A stretch of 64,000 nt of DNA from an uncultured Caldisericota bacterium (GTDB taxonomy: Bacteria; Caldisericota; Caldisericia; Cryosericales; Cryosericaceae): NCBI GenBank assembly GCA_903871855.1, contig CAIQIK010000012.1, positions 1 to 64,000 of the forward strand, read 5' to 3'. Below, piece by piece: positions 1 to 11,692 of this stretch. The translations under genes were made by a program, and so were the position numbers. Numbering within the stretch: the stretch's first letter is position 1; the number at the start of each line of letters is the position of its first letter. The notes beneath the pieces are model-generated. The model made no database searches. It was not told the origin of the DNA and saw only the letters and a program-made list of their open reading frames with translations.

Positions 1-1145
1 ATGTTGATGTCTCGTTGCAGGGAGATGGGGTCAACATCCTTGAGCTGTTGCAGGAGCCGTGCCTTTGCCTGGTCACTGACCTCGGGAGCCTGCAGGAGCC
101 GGTGCAGGGGAGTGAGAGGAGCATGGTATCTCTTCTGGATCATGCTGCCAGTGCGAACCTTTTCCAGGAGGGCCATGGAGGGTTGGAGCACATTGGCACG
201 CTGAGCAAGCAATGTTTCCAGTTGTCTGAGATCAGCAAGTTGTCCCTCCGTATCGAACCGGCGGTAGCCCAGGCACCGGCGTACCAGGGTCCAGTTCTTG
301 CTCTCCACGTAGCAGTTGTCGTTCTTGTGGTACGGACGGGAACGGGTGAAGTGAATACTGTGTGCCTCACAGAATCGTCGTAGTTCATCATTGATGAACT
401 TACTTCCGTTGTCCGAGTGCAGGATCAAGACTTGGAACGGCAGGTGACTCAAGACGATGGTGAGAGCATCAAAGACGTACACCTGTGCACGGTTGGGGAC
501 GGGGACAATCTCCGTCCATCCAGAACAGCGGTCGGTGACGGTGAGGGTGTAACAGTGGTCCCCGGTTGCCTTTCCTCCATCATGACTTACCAAGTCTACC
601 TCCATCTGTCCCGGAGCAGCAGCCGAGAGTTCCCGGGAGGAGACGATGGGAATGAGTCTGAGAAGGCTTCCTGGTTTTGTCCGGGGAGCATGCCTCCGGT
701 TGTTCCCCTTGGCTTTCTCTTCCCGGAGCAGTCGGTCCATGGTGGCAGACCCCATCCTCAGGAGTGCACCATGCAGAGGATCCGGAAGGCTCGTTCCATG
801 TCTCTCCAGGGCATGCAGGAGCTCCGGCATGGCTACTTGCAGTCTCTTCCCACAGAGTTCCCCGCTCAGGTGATACATCCAGACGAGTGCCTCTACCACG
901 GCAGGACTGTACACATGCTTGCGTTCTCTGGGCCAGGGAGAGGGCCTCGTTGGTACCAGGGACACTGCTCCCAGGATAACCCGCTTGGCGTACGTACGGA
1001 GCAGGTATGCTGCATACGGAGGACTGTATCCTGTCGTAGCACAGAATTCCTGCAGCATGGTTCCTTTCTCCTTCTTCCGTGCATGGAGATATCGCAGTGC
1101 GACCTCTCTTCCAACATGCCGTTTCTCTTGCATTGATAGCGCCAT
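1..1145 (-). mobile_element. IS-type transposase with rve/DDE integrase core, 3' end beyond left edge
   Basis: The reverse strand is open from an ATG at 1145 to the window edge (381 codons). The ORF track omits it because no stop lies in the window. An AAGGAG ribosome site precedes the ATG. The N-terminal third looks like a helix-turn-helix region. The catalytic core shows a first Asp in 'QMEVDLVSHDG', a second in 'LHSDNGSKF' and a Glu in 'NDNCYVESKNW', which is the DDE triad of the retroviral-integrase fold used by IS481/IS3-like transposases. The protein would cut and rejoin IS ends. The other end of the element and its inverted repeats cannot be seen. Its 5' end faces recA, so an insertion directly upstream of recA is likely. 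The exact IS family is uncertain. Confidence 0.85.
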
Positions 1146-1275
1146 GATGCTGCTCCTTTCCCTCCTCTTCACACAAGGATGTCAGTATCATGGCTGCCTC
1201 CTCTCGTTTCACGATGATTTGTTCGTGATGCAACGAAGGGAGTTCGCGATGAATTAAGATGATGCAACTCGCCAT

Positions 1276-1303
1276 TTGCCGAATAGGGAGACCGAACTAT
1301 ACT
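1276..1303 (+). promoter_or_regulatory. putative recA promoter
   Basis: TTGCCG and TATACT are separated by 16 bases, 34 bases before the recA ATG. The stretch 1146-1337 otherwise holds the IS leader and no gene. I do not see a GAAC-N4-GTTC LexA box; two direct GAAC copies flank the -10 but are not inverted. Confidence 0.45.
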
Positions 1304-1337
1304 GAACTGGTAGGCTTACACCAAACGTGGAGGCTGT

Positions 1338-2402
1338 ATGGAAAATGCAAAGATGACCGACAAGGTACAGAAGAACGAGGCCGCAGACAGAGTGACCGAT
1401 CGCGACAAAGCTCTGGCAGCTGCCATGTCTCAGATAGAGAAGCAGTTTGGCAAGGGTTCAGTCATGAAGCTTGGCGATCGCTCAGAAAGGGCGTTGGTTC
1501 CTGCCATTTCGACCGGTAGCCTTTCGCTTGATGCCGCGCTCGGCATTGGCGGGCTTCCACGCGGCAGGATCGTTGAGATCTACGGTCCAGAGGGGGGAGG
1601 CAAGACCACTCTTGCTCTCCAGGCAATTGCCGAGGCACAGAAGGCGGGGGGCAGGGCGGCATTCATCGATGCTGAGCATGCTCTTGACCCTGTGTACGCC
1701 CGGAACATCGGAGTCGACGTAGACGAGCTCATCATCTCACAGCCTGACTATGCCGAGCAAGCTCTGGAGATAGCCGACATGCTTGTCCAGTCAGGTGGTT
1801 TGGATGTGTTTGCCCTTGATTCTGTGGCTGCGCTTGTACCGAGAGCTGAGCTCGAAGGCATGATGGGGGATCAGTTTGTGGGACTTCAGGCGCGTCTCAT
1901 GTCGCAGGCTCTGCGCAAGCTTACGGGTGTCCTGAGTAAGTCACAGACGTGTGCTATCTTCATCAACCAGTTGCGCGAGAAGATTGGCGTCACGTACGGG
2001 AATCCAGAGGTCACACCCGGTGGACGTGCGCTGAAGTTCTACTCATCCGTGAGGCTGGAAGTGCGTCGCGTCGAGAGTATCACCGAGGGTGACGCGGTCA
2101 TTGGTAACAAGGTGAAGGTCAAGGTTGTCAAGAACAAGATGGCGCCGCCCTATCGTGTGGCGCAGTTCGACGTCATCTTCGGCAAGGGTATCCAGACGTT
2201 CGGCGAGGTCGTAGACTTGGCCGTGCAGTTCGACATCATTGAGAAGAGCGGGTCGTGGTATGCCTACGGCGGCACACGGCTTGCACAGGGACGCGACAAC
2301 GCTGCGGCCTACCTCAAGGAACACGCAGACATCATGGCCGAGATAAAGGACAAGGTCCGCGACAAGCTTTCGCCTCAAGCGGATCCTGCCCCCACAGACT
2401 AG
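1338..2402 (+). CDS. recA: Recombinase RecA
   Basis: RecA is a DNA-dependent ATPase that forms filaments on single-stranded DNA, catalyses strand exchange and stimulates LexA-type autocleavage. The 354-residue length is normal. The Walker A loop at about residues 83-91 reads GPEGGGKTT, where GPESSGKTT is usual. The '[11 protein letters not shown]' stretch after the Walker B region is also clear. The C-terminal tail is short and only mildly acidic. The ATG at 1338 follows a GTGGAGG ribosome site. It is probably the first gene of a + strand run with rny and uvrC, and the upstream neighbour is an IS element. Confidence 0.98.
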   Translation: MENAKMTDKVQKNEAADRVTDRDKALAAAMSQIEKQFGKGSVMKLGDRSERALVPAISTGSLSLDAALGIGGLPRGRIVEIYGPEGGGKTTLALQAIAEAQKAGGRAAFIDAEHALDPVYARNIGVDVDELIISQPDYAEQALEIADMLVQSGGLDVFALDSVAALVPRAELEGMMGDQFVGLQARLMSQALRKLTGVLSKSQTCAIFINQLREKIGVTYGNPEVTPGGRALKFYSSVRLEVRRVESITEGDAVIGNKVKVKVVKNKMAPPYRVAQFDVIFGKGIQTFGEVVDLAVQFDIIEKSGSWYAYGGTRLAQGRDNAAAYLKEHADIMAEIKDKVRDKLSPQADPAPTD

Positions 2403-2478
2403 TTCGGCAGGGTTCCTTGAAGGCACTTCGGTCGGCATTGGCCAGACTGAAGTCATATACGCTAAGGATGGTAGATAC

Positions 2479-4029
2479 ATGCCTGGAACAAACGGGATCA
2501 TCTCCTCCGCGATATACGCGGGGATGCTGATTCTTGGCATTGTCATAGGTCTCCTCATTGAAGGATACATCGCCAGGAACCGTGTCGAGTCGGCGCGTGA
2601 GCTCGTGCGCAGGATGGAACAGGAAGCGCGTTCGAGCATCGAGGCCGAGAATGCCAAGAACAGGCTCAAGCTCCAAGAAGAACTTGAAGAGAAGAAGAAC
2701 AGTCTGGAGAACAGGTTCGTTGCCCGCCAGACAGAGCTGCAGAAGACGGAGCATCGTCTGATCCAGAAAGAGGACTTTCTTGACCATCGCGTTGAGCAGG
2801 TGGAGCAGAAGAACAGAGATCTTGACGCAGCACAAGAGAAGCTTCGCAGCAAGACGGAGGTCCTCGAGGGTCAGCGAGTTGCCGCGGAAGCTGAACTACA
2901 GCGTATTGCGCAACTGAATCCCGACGAGGCCCGGGCGATCGTTCTGGACCGAGCGGAAAAGGACACGAGGTCCCGCGTTGCCAAGATGATAGGCGAGGTG
3001 GTACATGATGCTCAGCTTCAGGCTGATGCCAAGGCAGCTGAGGTCATCGCTTCGTCTATCCAGAAGATTGCCACTGACTACGTGGGTGAGTCTACGATCA
3101 GCGTCGTTCCTCTCCCCTCCGAAGACTGGAAGGGACGCATCATTGGCCGCGAAGGACGGAATATCAGGGCTTTCGAGACTCTGACGGGTGTGGACCTCCT
3201 GATCGATGATACCCCGGAAGCCGTCACCTTGTCCGCGTTCAACCCGATTCGACGGGAAGTGGCACGGATTGCCCTCGAACGGCTGGTTGCTGACGGACGC
3301 ATTCACCCGGCGCACATCGAACAATTCGTCGAGGAAGCGGAACGCCAGATGGACGAACGAGTTTTCAGCGAAGGGCAGCAGGCGGCGAACCATGTCGGCA
3401 TTGCCGGCCTCTCCGACGAAATCACGCGCCTGATTGGTCGGCTGAAGTACCGCACGAGCTATGGCCAGAACGTCCTCGCACATTCAGTGGAGGCGGCTTT
3501 CATAGCAGCTAACATCGCGTCCGAGCTGAAGCTTCCTGCTGGACCAGCAAAACGGGCCGGGTTCCTTCACGACATCGGCAAAGCTGTCGACTACGAAATC
3601 GAAGGACCACACGCGCTCATCGGGTCGGACATCCTGAACAAGTCCGGCGAACCCGAGAGCATTGTTCATGCCGTCGCCGCACATCATTCCGACGTTCCTA
3701 TGGAGACTGTTCTTGACGTCATCGTGCACGTCGCCGACGCTCTCTCCGCATCAAGACCAGGCGCTCGCCGTGAAAGCGTTGAAAGCTACATTAAGCGCTT
3801 GGAGAAACTGGAGTCAATTGCTAACTCGATACCTGGAATCAAGAAGTCATATGCCATACAGGCGGGACGTGAGTTGCGAATTCTTGTGGAACCCGATGAA
3901 GTTGACGAGTCCCTGGCAGCAAAGATCGCCATGGATGTTGCCCGCAAGGTGGAACTGGAAGTCTCGTACCCGGGGCAGATCAAGGTGACCGTCGTTCGTG
4001 AGACCAGATATTCCGACTACGCTAAATAA
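2479..4029 (+). CDS. rny: Ribonuclease Y
   Basis: RNase Y is a membrane-anchored endoribonuclease that starts mRNA decay. The 516-residue protein has an N-terminal membrane helix (about residues 7-27), a long charged coiled coil (about 30-190), a KH domain with 'GRIIGREGRNIRAFE' near 215-230, and an HD domain with 'HDIGKAVD' near 364. The order and length match the family. It lies 76 bases after recA and its 3' end overlaps the uvrC start. A ymdB homologue, a known functional associate of rny in Bacillus, sits at 31684 rather than next to it. Confidence 0.97.
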   Translation: MPGTNGIISSAIYAGMLILGIVIGLLIEGYIARNRVESARELVRRMEQEARSSIEAENAKNRLKLQEELEEKKNSLENRFVARQTELQKTEHRLIQKEDFLDHRVEQVEQKNRDLDAAQEKLRSKTEVLEGQRVAAEAELQRIAQLNPDEARAIVLDRAEKDTRSRVAKMIGEVVHDAQLQADAKAAEVIASSIQKIATDYVGESTISVVPLPSEDWKGRIIGREGRNIRAFETLTGVDLLIDDTPEAVTLSAFNPIRREVARIALERLVADGRIHPAHIEQFVEEAERQMDERVFSEGQQAANHVGIAGLSDEITRLIGRLKYRTSYGQNVLAHSVEAAFIAANIASELKLPAGPAKRAGFLHDIGKAVDYEIEGPHALIGSDILNKSGEPESIVHAVAAHHSDVPMETVLDVIVHVADALSASRPGARRESVESYIKRLEKLESIANSIPGIKKSYAIQAGRELRILVEPDEVDESLAAKIAMDVARKVELEVSYPGQIKVTVVRETRYSDYAK

Positions 4030-5692
4030 CACTTTCAACGGCCTGGACACCGCATACAAGCTGCCTTTCGAGAAGGGTTCTCTCGGTAAACTCCCGGCTA
4101 CGCCGGGGGTTTACGTCATACGGGATTCCTCTGACCGTATCATCTATGTCGGCAAAGCCAAGAATCTCCGCAAGAGAGTCGAGTCGTACTTCAGAAACGA
4201 CCTGAATCCGAAAACGAAATCGATGGTGGGTAATGCCCGCTTCTTCAGTTTCATCACGGCGGGACACGAGGATCAGGCTCTGGTCCTCGAGTCGAATTTT
4301 ATCAAGTGCTACAAGCCCCATTACAACGTCCAGCTCATCGACGGCAAGTCGTATCCCCTGATCGAGTTGACGGGAGAGGCTTTTCCGATCCTCAGGAAGA
4401 CCCGTCGTGTAACGACGGCCAGAAACCGCTACTTTGGTCCATATCCGAAGTCTGGACTGCTGAACCTTGGCCTTGACAGCCTGAGACATGCGTTTCCAGT
4501 CCGGACGTGCCATCGAAGAATCAACCCGGCGAAACCCACCAAGCCTTGCCTTGACTTCGACCTGGGCCTCTGTCTGGCACCGTGTGGGAACCGGTGTTCG
4601 CACGATGAGTATGCAGAGGTGGTCCAGGACCTGTCGGAGTTCCTGAACGGCAAGATGCGCGCGTTGCTGAGACAGCTCGAGAACAGCATGGATCAAGCGT
4701 CTCGGTCGCAGCAGTATGAGCGGGCGGTACGTCACCGGGACTCGTACCTGGCGCTCAAGGGATTGTTTGAGCGATACGCCGTGTTTGCGCCCAAGGCGCG
4801 AGACATGGATGTCTTCGCATTTCATAGGCAGGGGAATCTTGTGGCCGTTGTCCGGCAAGCACTTCGTGAGGGAAGGTTGATCGCTTCCACAGAGTTCATC
4901 TATGATCTGAAGGGTAAGGATGCTCTCGATGCAGTCATGCGGGCGGATCTTATTATCGATTTCTACCAGCGGTTTCGCGTAGCTGCTCCGGTGCGGATTG
5001 CTGTCGACGCTGTGGGCGCCGAAGCGACGATTGTGCGCGATCGGCTGCGGGAGGCTCTTGGATCAGCAATTTCCTTGGCGTCACCACGTTCGACAGAGGC
5101 CTCGCGCCTCCTGCGTTTTGCAGCCGAGAATGCAGAACAGAAACTCATTGCCTCGACGCGGGCGAGTGACATCCCCGCGCAGCTGTCAGTTCTGAAGGCG
5201 ATATTGGACCTTGAACACCTGCCGGTGCGTATTGAAGGATACGACGTATCGAACATCTCGGGAAAAGACGCCACTGTTTCCATGGTCGTTTTTGTGGCCG
5301 GCAAACCCGCCAAGGATCAGTACAGACTGTTCAATATGCACTCTCTGGATACACCGAACGATCCAGCAATGCTGGCGGAGGCTCTTGCGCGGCGCTTCGC
5401 AAGGTGGAGTGACATCACTTTTGGCGACCCTGCGAATCTCCTGCTGATCGACGGTGGACTGTCGCAGCTGGGAGCTGTATGTGCGGTACGCGACGAGGCC
5501 GGCGTGGATGTTCCCGTTGTAGGCATCGCCAAGAAGGAAGAACTGCTGTACCGCGAAGGAACACCGGAACCGGTACGGCTCTCACATGATTCCGGTGCTT
5601 TGCTGTTGCTCATGGCCATTCGGGACGAAGCTCACCGCTTTGGCAAGCGGGAGTTTCACAAACGCCACGAAGGCTCTCTGAAGCACCGCTGA
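3998..5692 (+). CDS. uvrC: UvrABC excinuclease subunit C, lacking the C-terminal HhH domain
   Basis: UvrC makes both incisions in nucleotide excision repair. Visible parts are an N-terminal GIY-YIG nuclease domain ('GVYVIRDSSDRIIYVGKAK'), a UVR domain (about residues 213-250) that binds UvrB, and the RNase H-like domain with 'EGYDVSNISG', 'LLLIDGG' and 'RDEAHRFGKREFHKRH'. The protein stops right after that last motif at 564 residues. The tandem helix-hairpin-helix domain that normally follows is absent, and the next gene starts 17 bases later, so no frameshifted remainder fits. The chosen start overlaps rny by 32 bases and a later start is possible. Confidence 0.95.
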   Translation: MRPDIPTTLNNTFNGLDTAYKLPFEKGSLGKLPATPGVYVIRDSSDRIIYVGKAKNLRKRVESYFRNDLNPKTKSMVGNARFFSFITAGHEDQALVLESNFIKCYKPHYNVQLIDGKSYPLIELTGEAFPILRKTRRVTTARNRYFGPYPKSGLLNLGLDSLRHAFPVRTCHRRINPAKPTKPCLDFDLGLCLAPCGNRCSHDEYAEVVQDLSEFLNGKMRALLRQLENSMDQASRSQQYERAVRHRDSYLALKGLFERYAVFAPKARDMDVFAFHRQGNLVAVVRQALREGRLIASTEFIYDLKGKDALDAVMRADLIIDFYQRFRVAAPVRIAVDAVGAEATIVRDRLREALGSAISLASPRSTEASRLLRFAAENAEQKLIASTRASDIPAQLSVLKAILDLEHLPVRIEGYDVSNISGKDATVSMVVFVAGKPAKDQYRLFNMHSLDTPNDPAMLAEALARRFARWSDITFGDPANLLLIDGGLSQLGAVCAVRDEAGVDVPVVGIAKKEELLYREGTPEPVRLSHDSGALLLLMAIRDEAHRFGKREFHKRHEGSLKHR

Positions 5693-5709
5693 TCACGAAA
5701 GGAGACCTT

Positions 5710-6066
5710 ATGGACCTCATTATTCGTCTGTTGCTCAACGCTTCTGTTTTTCTGCTCGTCAGCAGGGTGGTCCCCGGCTTCGACGTTGCCTCGTTATGGG
5801 CGGCGTTATGGGCGGCGCTCATCTTCGGATTCGTGAACGCTCTCATTCGACCGATCCTGCTCGCCATAAGCCTTCCACTGAGCATTCTGAGTCTTGGACT
5901 GTTTACGCTCGTCATCGACGCGGCAGTCATGGCTCTGACAGCATGGCTGGTCCCGGGCTTCGACGTCCACGGTTTCCTGGCGGCGCTCATCGGATGGGTG
6001 CTCGTCTCCCTCGGGAGCATGGTTGTCTCATCCTTGCTCAGAGACAACGGAGGCAGGCGGGCGTGA
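5710..6066 (+). CDS. Phage holin family 4-type small membrane protein
   Basis: This 118-residue protein has about four hydrophobic helices and two copies of a 'VPGFDV' loop motif, features typical of the widespread Phage_holin_4_2/YvlD-like membrane family. The name does not imply lysis: these chromosomal homologues have no settled function. An AAAGGAG ribosome site lies before the ATG. Its stop overlaps the GTG start of the PHP gene downstream, so the two are probably co-translated. Confidence 0.85.
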   Translation: MDLIIRLLLNASVFLLVSRVVPGFDVASLWAALWAALIFGFVNALIRPILLAISLPLSILSLGLFTLVIDAAVMALTAWLVPGFDVHGFLAALIGWVLVSLGSMVVSSLLRDNGGRRA

Positions 6067-6794
6067 GTCCGCACATGCTTGGGGACTTCCATGTCCATAC
6101 TATCTTCTCTGGACATGCGTTCTCTACGCTTCAGGAAGTAGTTGCCGTAGCACAGGAGCGTGGCCTGCACTATCTTGCCATCACGGACCATGGACCCGCA
6201 CGCCCGGATGGGCCCATGCTGGACTACTTCAAGAATCTCAACAGACAGGATACCCTGCGTCACTTGCCCGGGATCCGGGTGCTCATAGGGGTTGAAGCAA
6301 ACATCATCAATCCCTGGGGCGACCTGGACATGCCTGAGAAGTTGTTGCATGAGCTCGACATTGTGATTGCCGGGTTCCACAACGCTACGGGGTACGGTGG
6401 CTCGTCGGTTTCCGAGAACACGGGAGCCCTCATCAAGGCTATCGAGAAAAACCGGATAACGGTCGTGGCTCATATCGGCGACCCCCGTTTTCCATATCCA
6501 GTAGATCTCGAAGAGTCGATTGCAGCTGCAGCAGCAAAGGGAGTGCTTGTCGAGCTGAACGAGTCGGCTCTTCATACCTGGAAGGACGTCAACGTTGCTC
6601 ACTACGAGCGCATCCTGGAGCTCCTCGGCAAGTACCATGCCCCGATCCTGATGAGCTCGGATTCGCACATCTCCTACAGCGTAGGCATCGTGTCGGGGTG
6701 CGAGAGGCTACTGGCTGCACACGGGATCGATCTAGCTTCTACGGTAAACTATTCGGAAGAGCTGATTCAGAAATATCTGATTCCCCGGTCATGA
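6063..6794 (+). CDS. PHP-domain metal-dependent hydrolase (YcdX-like)
   Basis: PHP proteins are metal-dependent phosphoesterases. Metal-binding motifs are present in order: 'DFHVHTIFSGHAF', 'AITDHGP', 'GVEANI', 'AHIGDP' and 'SSDSHISYSVG'. I chose the GTG at 6063 because GGAGG lies 9 bases upstream and it makes a GTGA overlap with the previous stop, giving 243 residues. The track's longer ORF from 5796 is out-of-frame read-through of the preceding gene. The stop overlaps the hflX start as ATGA. The substrate is unknown; a phosphatase or histidinol-phosphatase-like activity is possible. Confidence 0.88.
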   Translation: MSPHMLGDFHVHTIFSGHAFSTLQEVVAVAQERGLHYLAITDHGPARPDGPMLDYFKNLNRQDTLRHLPGIRVLIGVEANIINPWGDLDMPEKLLHELDIVIAGFHNATGYGGSSVSENTGALIKAIEKNRITVVAHIGDPRFPYPVDLEESIAAAAAKGVLVELNESALHTWKDVNVAHYERILELLGKYHAPILMSSDSHISYSVGIVSGCERLLAAHGIDLASTVNYSEELIQKYLIPRS

Positions 6795-8038
6795 GCGGCG
6801 AAGGCATCGCGCGAACGGCTGTTATTGTGAGCGTCCGGCGAGTCGGCGAAGACATGGATCCTGACCGGGCCGAAGAAACACGCCAACTAGCCGAGGGACT
6901 TGGAGCAGATGTACTTCAAATGAAGACGTTTGTGCAGCGGACACCTCAGCATTATCTGCTTGGCAAGGGTCAGGTGGAGGAGCTGCATGACCTGCTGCAA
7001 GCTCTACGGGCGGACCTTGTCATTTTCGATTCCGAGCTTACGCCTCCGCAGTATCGTCACATGATCGACTTTCTCGAGAGTTCAGTGATGGACCGTACCA
7101 GACTCATTCTGGAGACGTTCGCTGCTCACGCGCACACGGGGGAAGCGAAGAAGCGTGTGCAGATTGCTGAGCGTATGTTTGAGCTCGGGCAGTTGCGTGC
7201 AATGAATGCAGGATATGATCAGCAGGCGGGTTTCATCGGCATGCGCGGGCCTGGCGAGACCTTGTTTCAGAAGCGCCGCCGAGCAAAGAGATCGGAGATC
7301 CACGATCTCCGTGAAGAGGTGAAGAAGGTCGATACGCGGTATGCCATAAAGACGCACACTCGGCAGGAATCGGCGACTGCAAAAGTCGCTGTCGTAGGAT
7401 ATACCAATGTGGGCAAGAGCACGCTAATCAATCTGCTGGCCGGGTCTGAGCTGCTGGTCGAGAACAGGCTGTTTGCGACGCTGGACACAGCAGCAAGACC
7501 AGCCCACTTCGGACGCCAATCCGCCGTTCTGATCGATACAGTCGGGTTTATCCGCGACCTTCCCGAATCACTCATGGATTCGTTTCGCTCTACTCTCGAG
7601 GAAGCCCGTGATGCGGACCTCCTCCTGCACATTGTCGATGCCGGCGTGCGAGACCTGCACGAGCGTATTCACGTTGTCGACACCGTTCTGGCACGCATTG
7701 GCTGTGCCGACATTCCCCGGATGCTGATCTTCAACAAGATCGATACGGTCGGTCAGGCCAGGCGGGAAGAGGTTCTCCACATCGGAGCAGGGTTCTTGGT
7801 CTCTGCTACGACTCTTGAGGGTATCGATCGACTCAAGGACCACATTGCGGAAGTCCTGCTCCGCCGCGTTGTCCACGGGCGATACATTATCCCGTTCACT
7901 GAGCCGGGAGCGCGAGCTGAACTCTATGCCGGTGCAGTTGTCCTGAATGAGAGACTCACCGCGCGGAGCTGGATCATCGAAGCAGCTGGCGCAGCTCCCG
8001 GCACCCGCCTCCCTCACCGTTTCCTGCGAAAGGATTGA
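6791..8038 (+). CDS. hflX: GTPase HflX
   Basis: HflX is a translational GTPase-like factor that binds the 50S subunit and splits stalled ribosomes. It has an N-terminal HflX domain with a glycine-rich linker ('GMRGPGET') and a G domain with G1 'GYTNVGKST' near residue 203, G3 'DTVGFIRDLP' and G4 'NKID'. The start at 6791 overlaps the PHP stop by 4 bases (ATGA), giving 415 residues. The track's upstream extension has no support. Confidence 0.95.
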   Translation: MSGEGIARTAVIVSVRRVGEDMDPDRAEETRQLAEGLGADVLQMKTFVQRTPQHYLLGKGQVEELHDLLQALRADLVIFDSELTPPQYRHMIDFLESSVMDRTRLILETFAAHAHTGEAKKRVQIAERMFELGQLRAMNAGYDQQAGFIGMRGPGETLFQKRRRAKRSEIHDLREEVKKVDTRYAIKTHTRQESATAKVAVVGYTNVGKSTLINLLAGSELLVENRLFATLDTAARPAHFGRQSAVLIDTVGFIRDLPESLMDSFRSTLEEARDADLLLHIVDAGVRDLHERIHVVDTVLARIGCADIPRMLIFNKIDTVGQARREEVLHIGAGFLVSATTLEGIDRLKDHIAEVLLRRVVHGRYIIPFTEPGARAELYAGAVVLNERLTARSWIIEAAGAAPGTRLPHRFLRKD

Positions 8039-8096
8039 CGGCAGCCACCCAGCGTTCCTGTGCCCGGCATGTGAACGCCTGCGAGCCCCGACTCTA

Positions 8097-8124
8097 TTGG
8101 CAACAGGGACCGCATCCATATAAT
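8097..8124 (+). promoter_or_regulatory. putative queA-tgt promoter
   Basis: TTGGCA and TATAAT are separated by 16 bases, in the 160-base gap between hflX and queA. This is one of the best sigma-70-like matches in the window. Confidence 0.65.
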
Positions 8125-8198
8125 ACACTCTGCTGAACTGGAAACCGGTGCATTGACGTCGGCGCACAGCGGCGTGGAGACAAGGAGCTGGACAAAGC

Positions 8199-10357
<2,159 letters not shown>

Positions 10358-10382
10358 GTACCTCGCAGCGCCCATTGCCGCA

Positions 10383-10411
10383 TTGACACTGAGTCTCATT
10401 TGATGTACATT
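10383..10411 (+). promoter_or_regulatory. putative secDF promoter
   Basis: A consensus TTGACA is followed after 17 bases by TACATT, 31 bases before the secD ATG. Confidence 0.5.
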
Positions 10412-10442
10412 TGATATGTTGTCGAAACCAGGAGGAACCATA

Positions 10443-11681
10443 ATGCGGTCGAAGGTAACAGCAAGCCTTATTCTTGTGATTGTCGTGGCTATCGTCGCTG
10501 GTGTGATCAACTACGAGGGATTGATTGCCAAAAACACAAAACTGGTCCCGAAGCTCGGACTTGACCTCAGAGGCGGCGTGCGTATTGTGCTCGAAGCGCA
10601 GGACACGGAGAGCGCCAAGGCTACGAACGAGGCTATCGATGCGGCTGTCGGAGTCATCGACAAGCGTGTCAATGCCCTCGGAGTCAGCGAGGCGGTCGCC
10701 GTTCGTCAGGGTGCCAACTCAAAGCGCATCACCGTGGAACTTCCCGGTTGGGAGGATCCTGAACGTGCCAAAGCGATTATTGGCAAGACCGCGTTGCTCG
10801 AGTTCAAGACCGAGGATGGGAAGGTCGTCGTGAATGGTTCGAACCTCAAGACTGCCCAGCTTGTCTTTAGCCAGGCGCAGGACAGTCTGGGAGAACCCCA
10901 GATCTCGTTTGAGCTGGATGCAGCGGGTACTACGGCGTTCGCTGCCGCAACTCAGGCCAACGTCGGGAAGAAGATCACCATCTACCTCGACAGCCAAGTT
11001 CTGATGAGCCCCACGGTCGAGGTCGCGATCACGGACGGCAAGGGCGTCATTTCGGGCGGTTTCACAGCGGAGGAGGCCAGCAATTATGCGCTCCTGCTCA
11101 AGAGTGGATCGCTTCCCGTCAAACTGGTTGCGATCTCCGAAGAAGTCGTTGGGCCTTCGCTCGGTAGCGTTTTTGTCCACCGCAGTGCGTGGGCGGCATT
11201 GATCGCCTTTCTCCTCGTCGTCATCTGGATGTTCATCATGTACCGGTATCTGGGTCTTGTCTCCGGCATTGCTCTCATCATCTATGCCGATATCCTCATG
11301 GCTGCGTATCTCGTGCTGCATGCAACACTCTCGCTGCCCGCCATCGGTGGTGCGATCTTGTCCATCGGTATGGCGGTAGATGCCAACTGCATCATTTTCG
11401 AACGCATCCGTGAAGAACTTGGGATGAAGAAGACCGTCAAGAGCGCAATTGGAGCGGGTTTCTCTCGCGCATTCCGCGCCGTGTTTGACTCCAACCTGAC
11501 CGTGCTCGTAGGCACCGCGTTCCTGTTCTACTTTGGCACCGGCACCGTGCGCGGATTTTCCGTGACACTTGCTCTCGGCGTTCTCGCCAGCATGTTCACG
11601 GCTGTGTTTGCCAGCCATACGCTGGTTGATCTCCTGCTTACTCCTGGCATTGCCAAGAACAGCAGGAAATTCCTCGGTTAG
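10443..11681 (+). CDS. secD: Protein translocase subunit SecD
   Basis: SecD is the large half of the SecDF proton-driven accessory complex that pulls on proteins leaving SecYEG. An N-terminal membrane helix is followed by 'LGLDLRGGVRIVLEA', the periplasmic P1 region, and five C-terminal helices with 'SIGMAVDANCIIFERIREE'. The ATG at 10443 lies 7 bases after AGGAGG and gives 412 residues, so I prefer it to the track's 10416. SecD and SecF are separate genes here. Confidence 0.96.
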   Translation: MRSKVTASLILVIVVAIVAGVINYEGLIAKNTKLVPKLGLDLRGGVRIVLEAQDTESAKATNEAIDAAVGVIDKRVNALGVSEAVAVRQGANSKRITVELPGWEDPERAKAIIGKTALLEFKTEDGKVVVNGSNLKTAQLVFSQAQDSLGEPQISFELDAAGTTAFAAATQANVGKKITIYLDSQVLMSPTVEVAITDGKGVISGGFTAEEASNYALLLKSGSLPVKLVAISEEVVGPSLGSVFVHRSAWAALIAFLLVVIWMFIMYRYLGLVSGIALIIYADILMAAYLVLHATLSLPAIGGAILSIGMAVDANCIIFERIREELGMKKTVKSAIGAGFSRAFRAVFDSNLTVLVGTAFLFYFGTGTVRGFSVTLALGVLASMFTAVFASHTLVDLLLTPGIAKNSRKFLG

Positions 11682-11692
11682 GCGGTGCAGCT

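Noticed and set aside
580-1275. 231-aa minus-strand ORF at the left end
   Set aside because: It is in a different frame from the transposase, which is open to the window edge and carries the DDE motifs.
2043-2852. 269-aa minus-strand Ser/Arg-rich ORF
   Set aside because: Antisense to recA and the rny coiled coil; the low-complexity composition mirrors the coiled-coil codons.
5710-6066. Prophage holin
   Set aside because: The family name includes 'phage holin', but the gene sits in a housekeeping operon with no phage genes around it.
10719-11618. 299-aa minus-strand ORF
   Set aside because: Antisense to secD and without recognisable domains.
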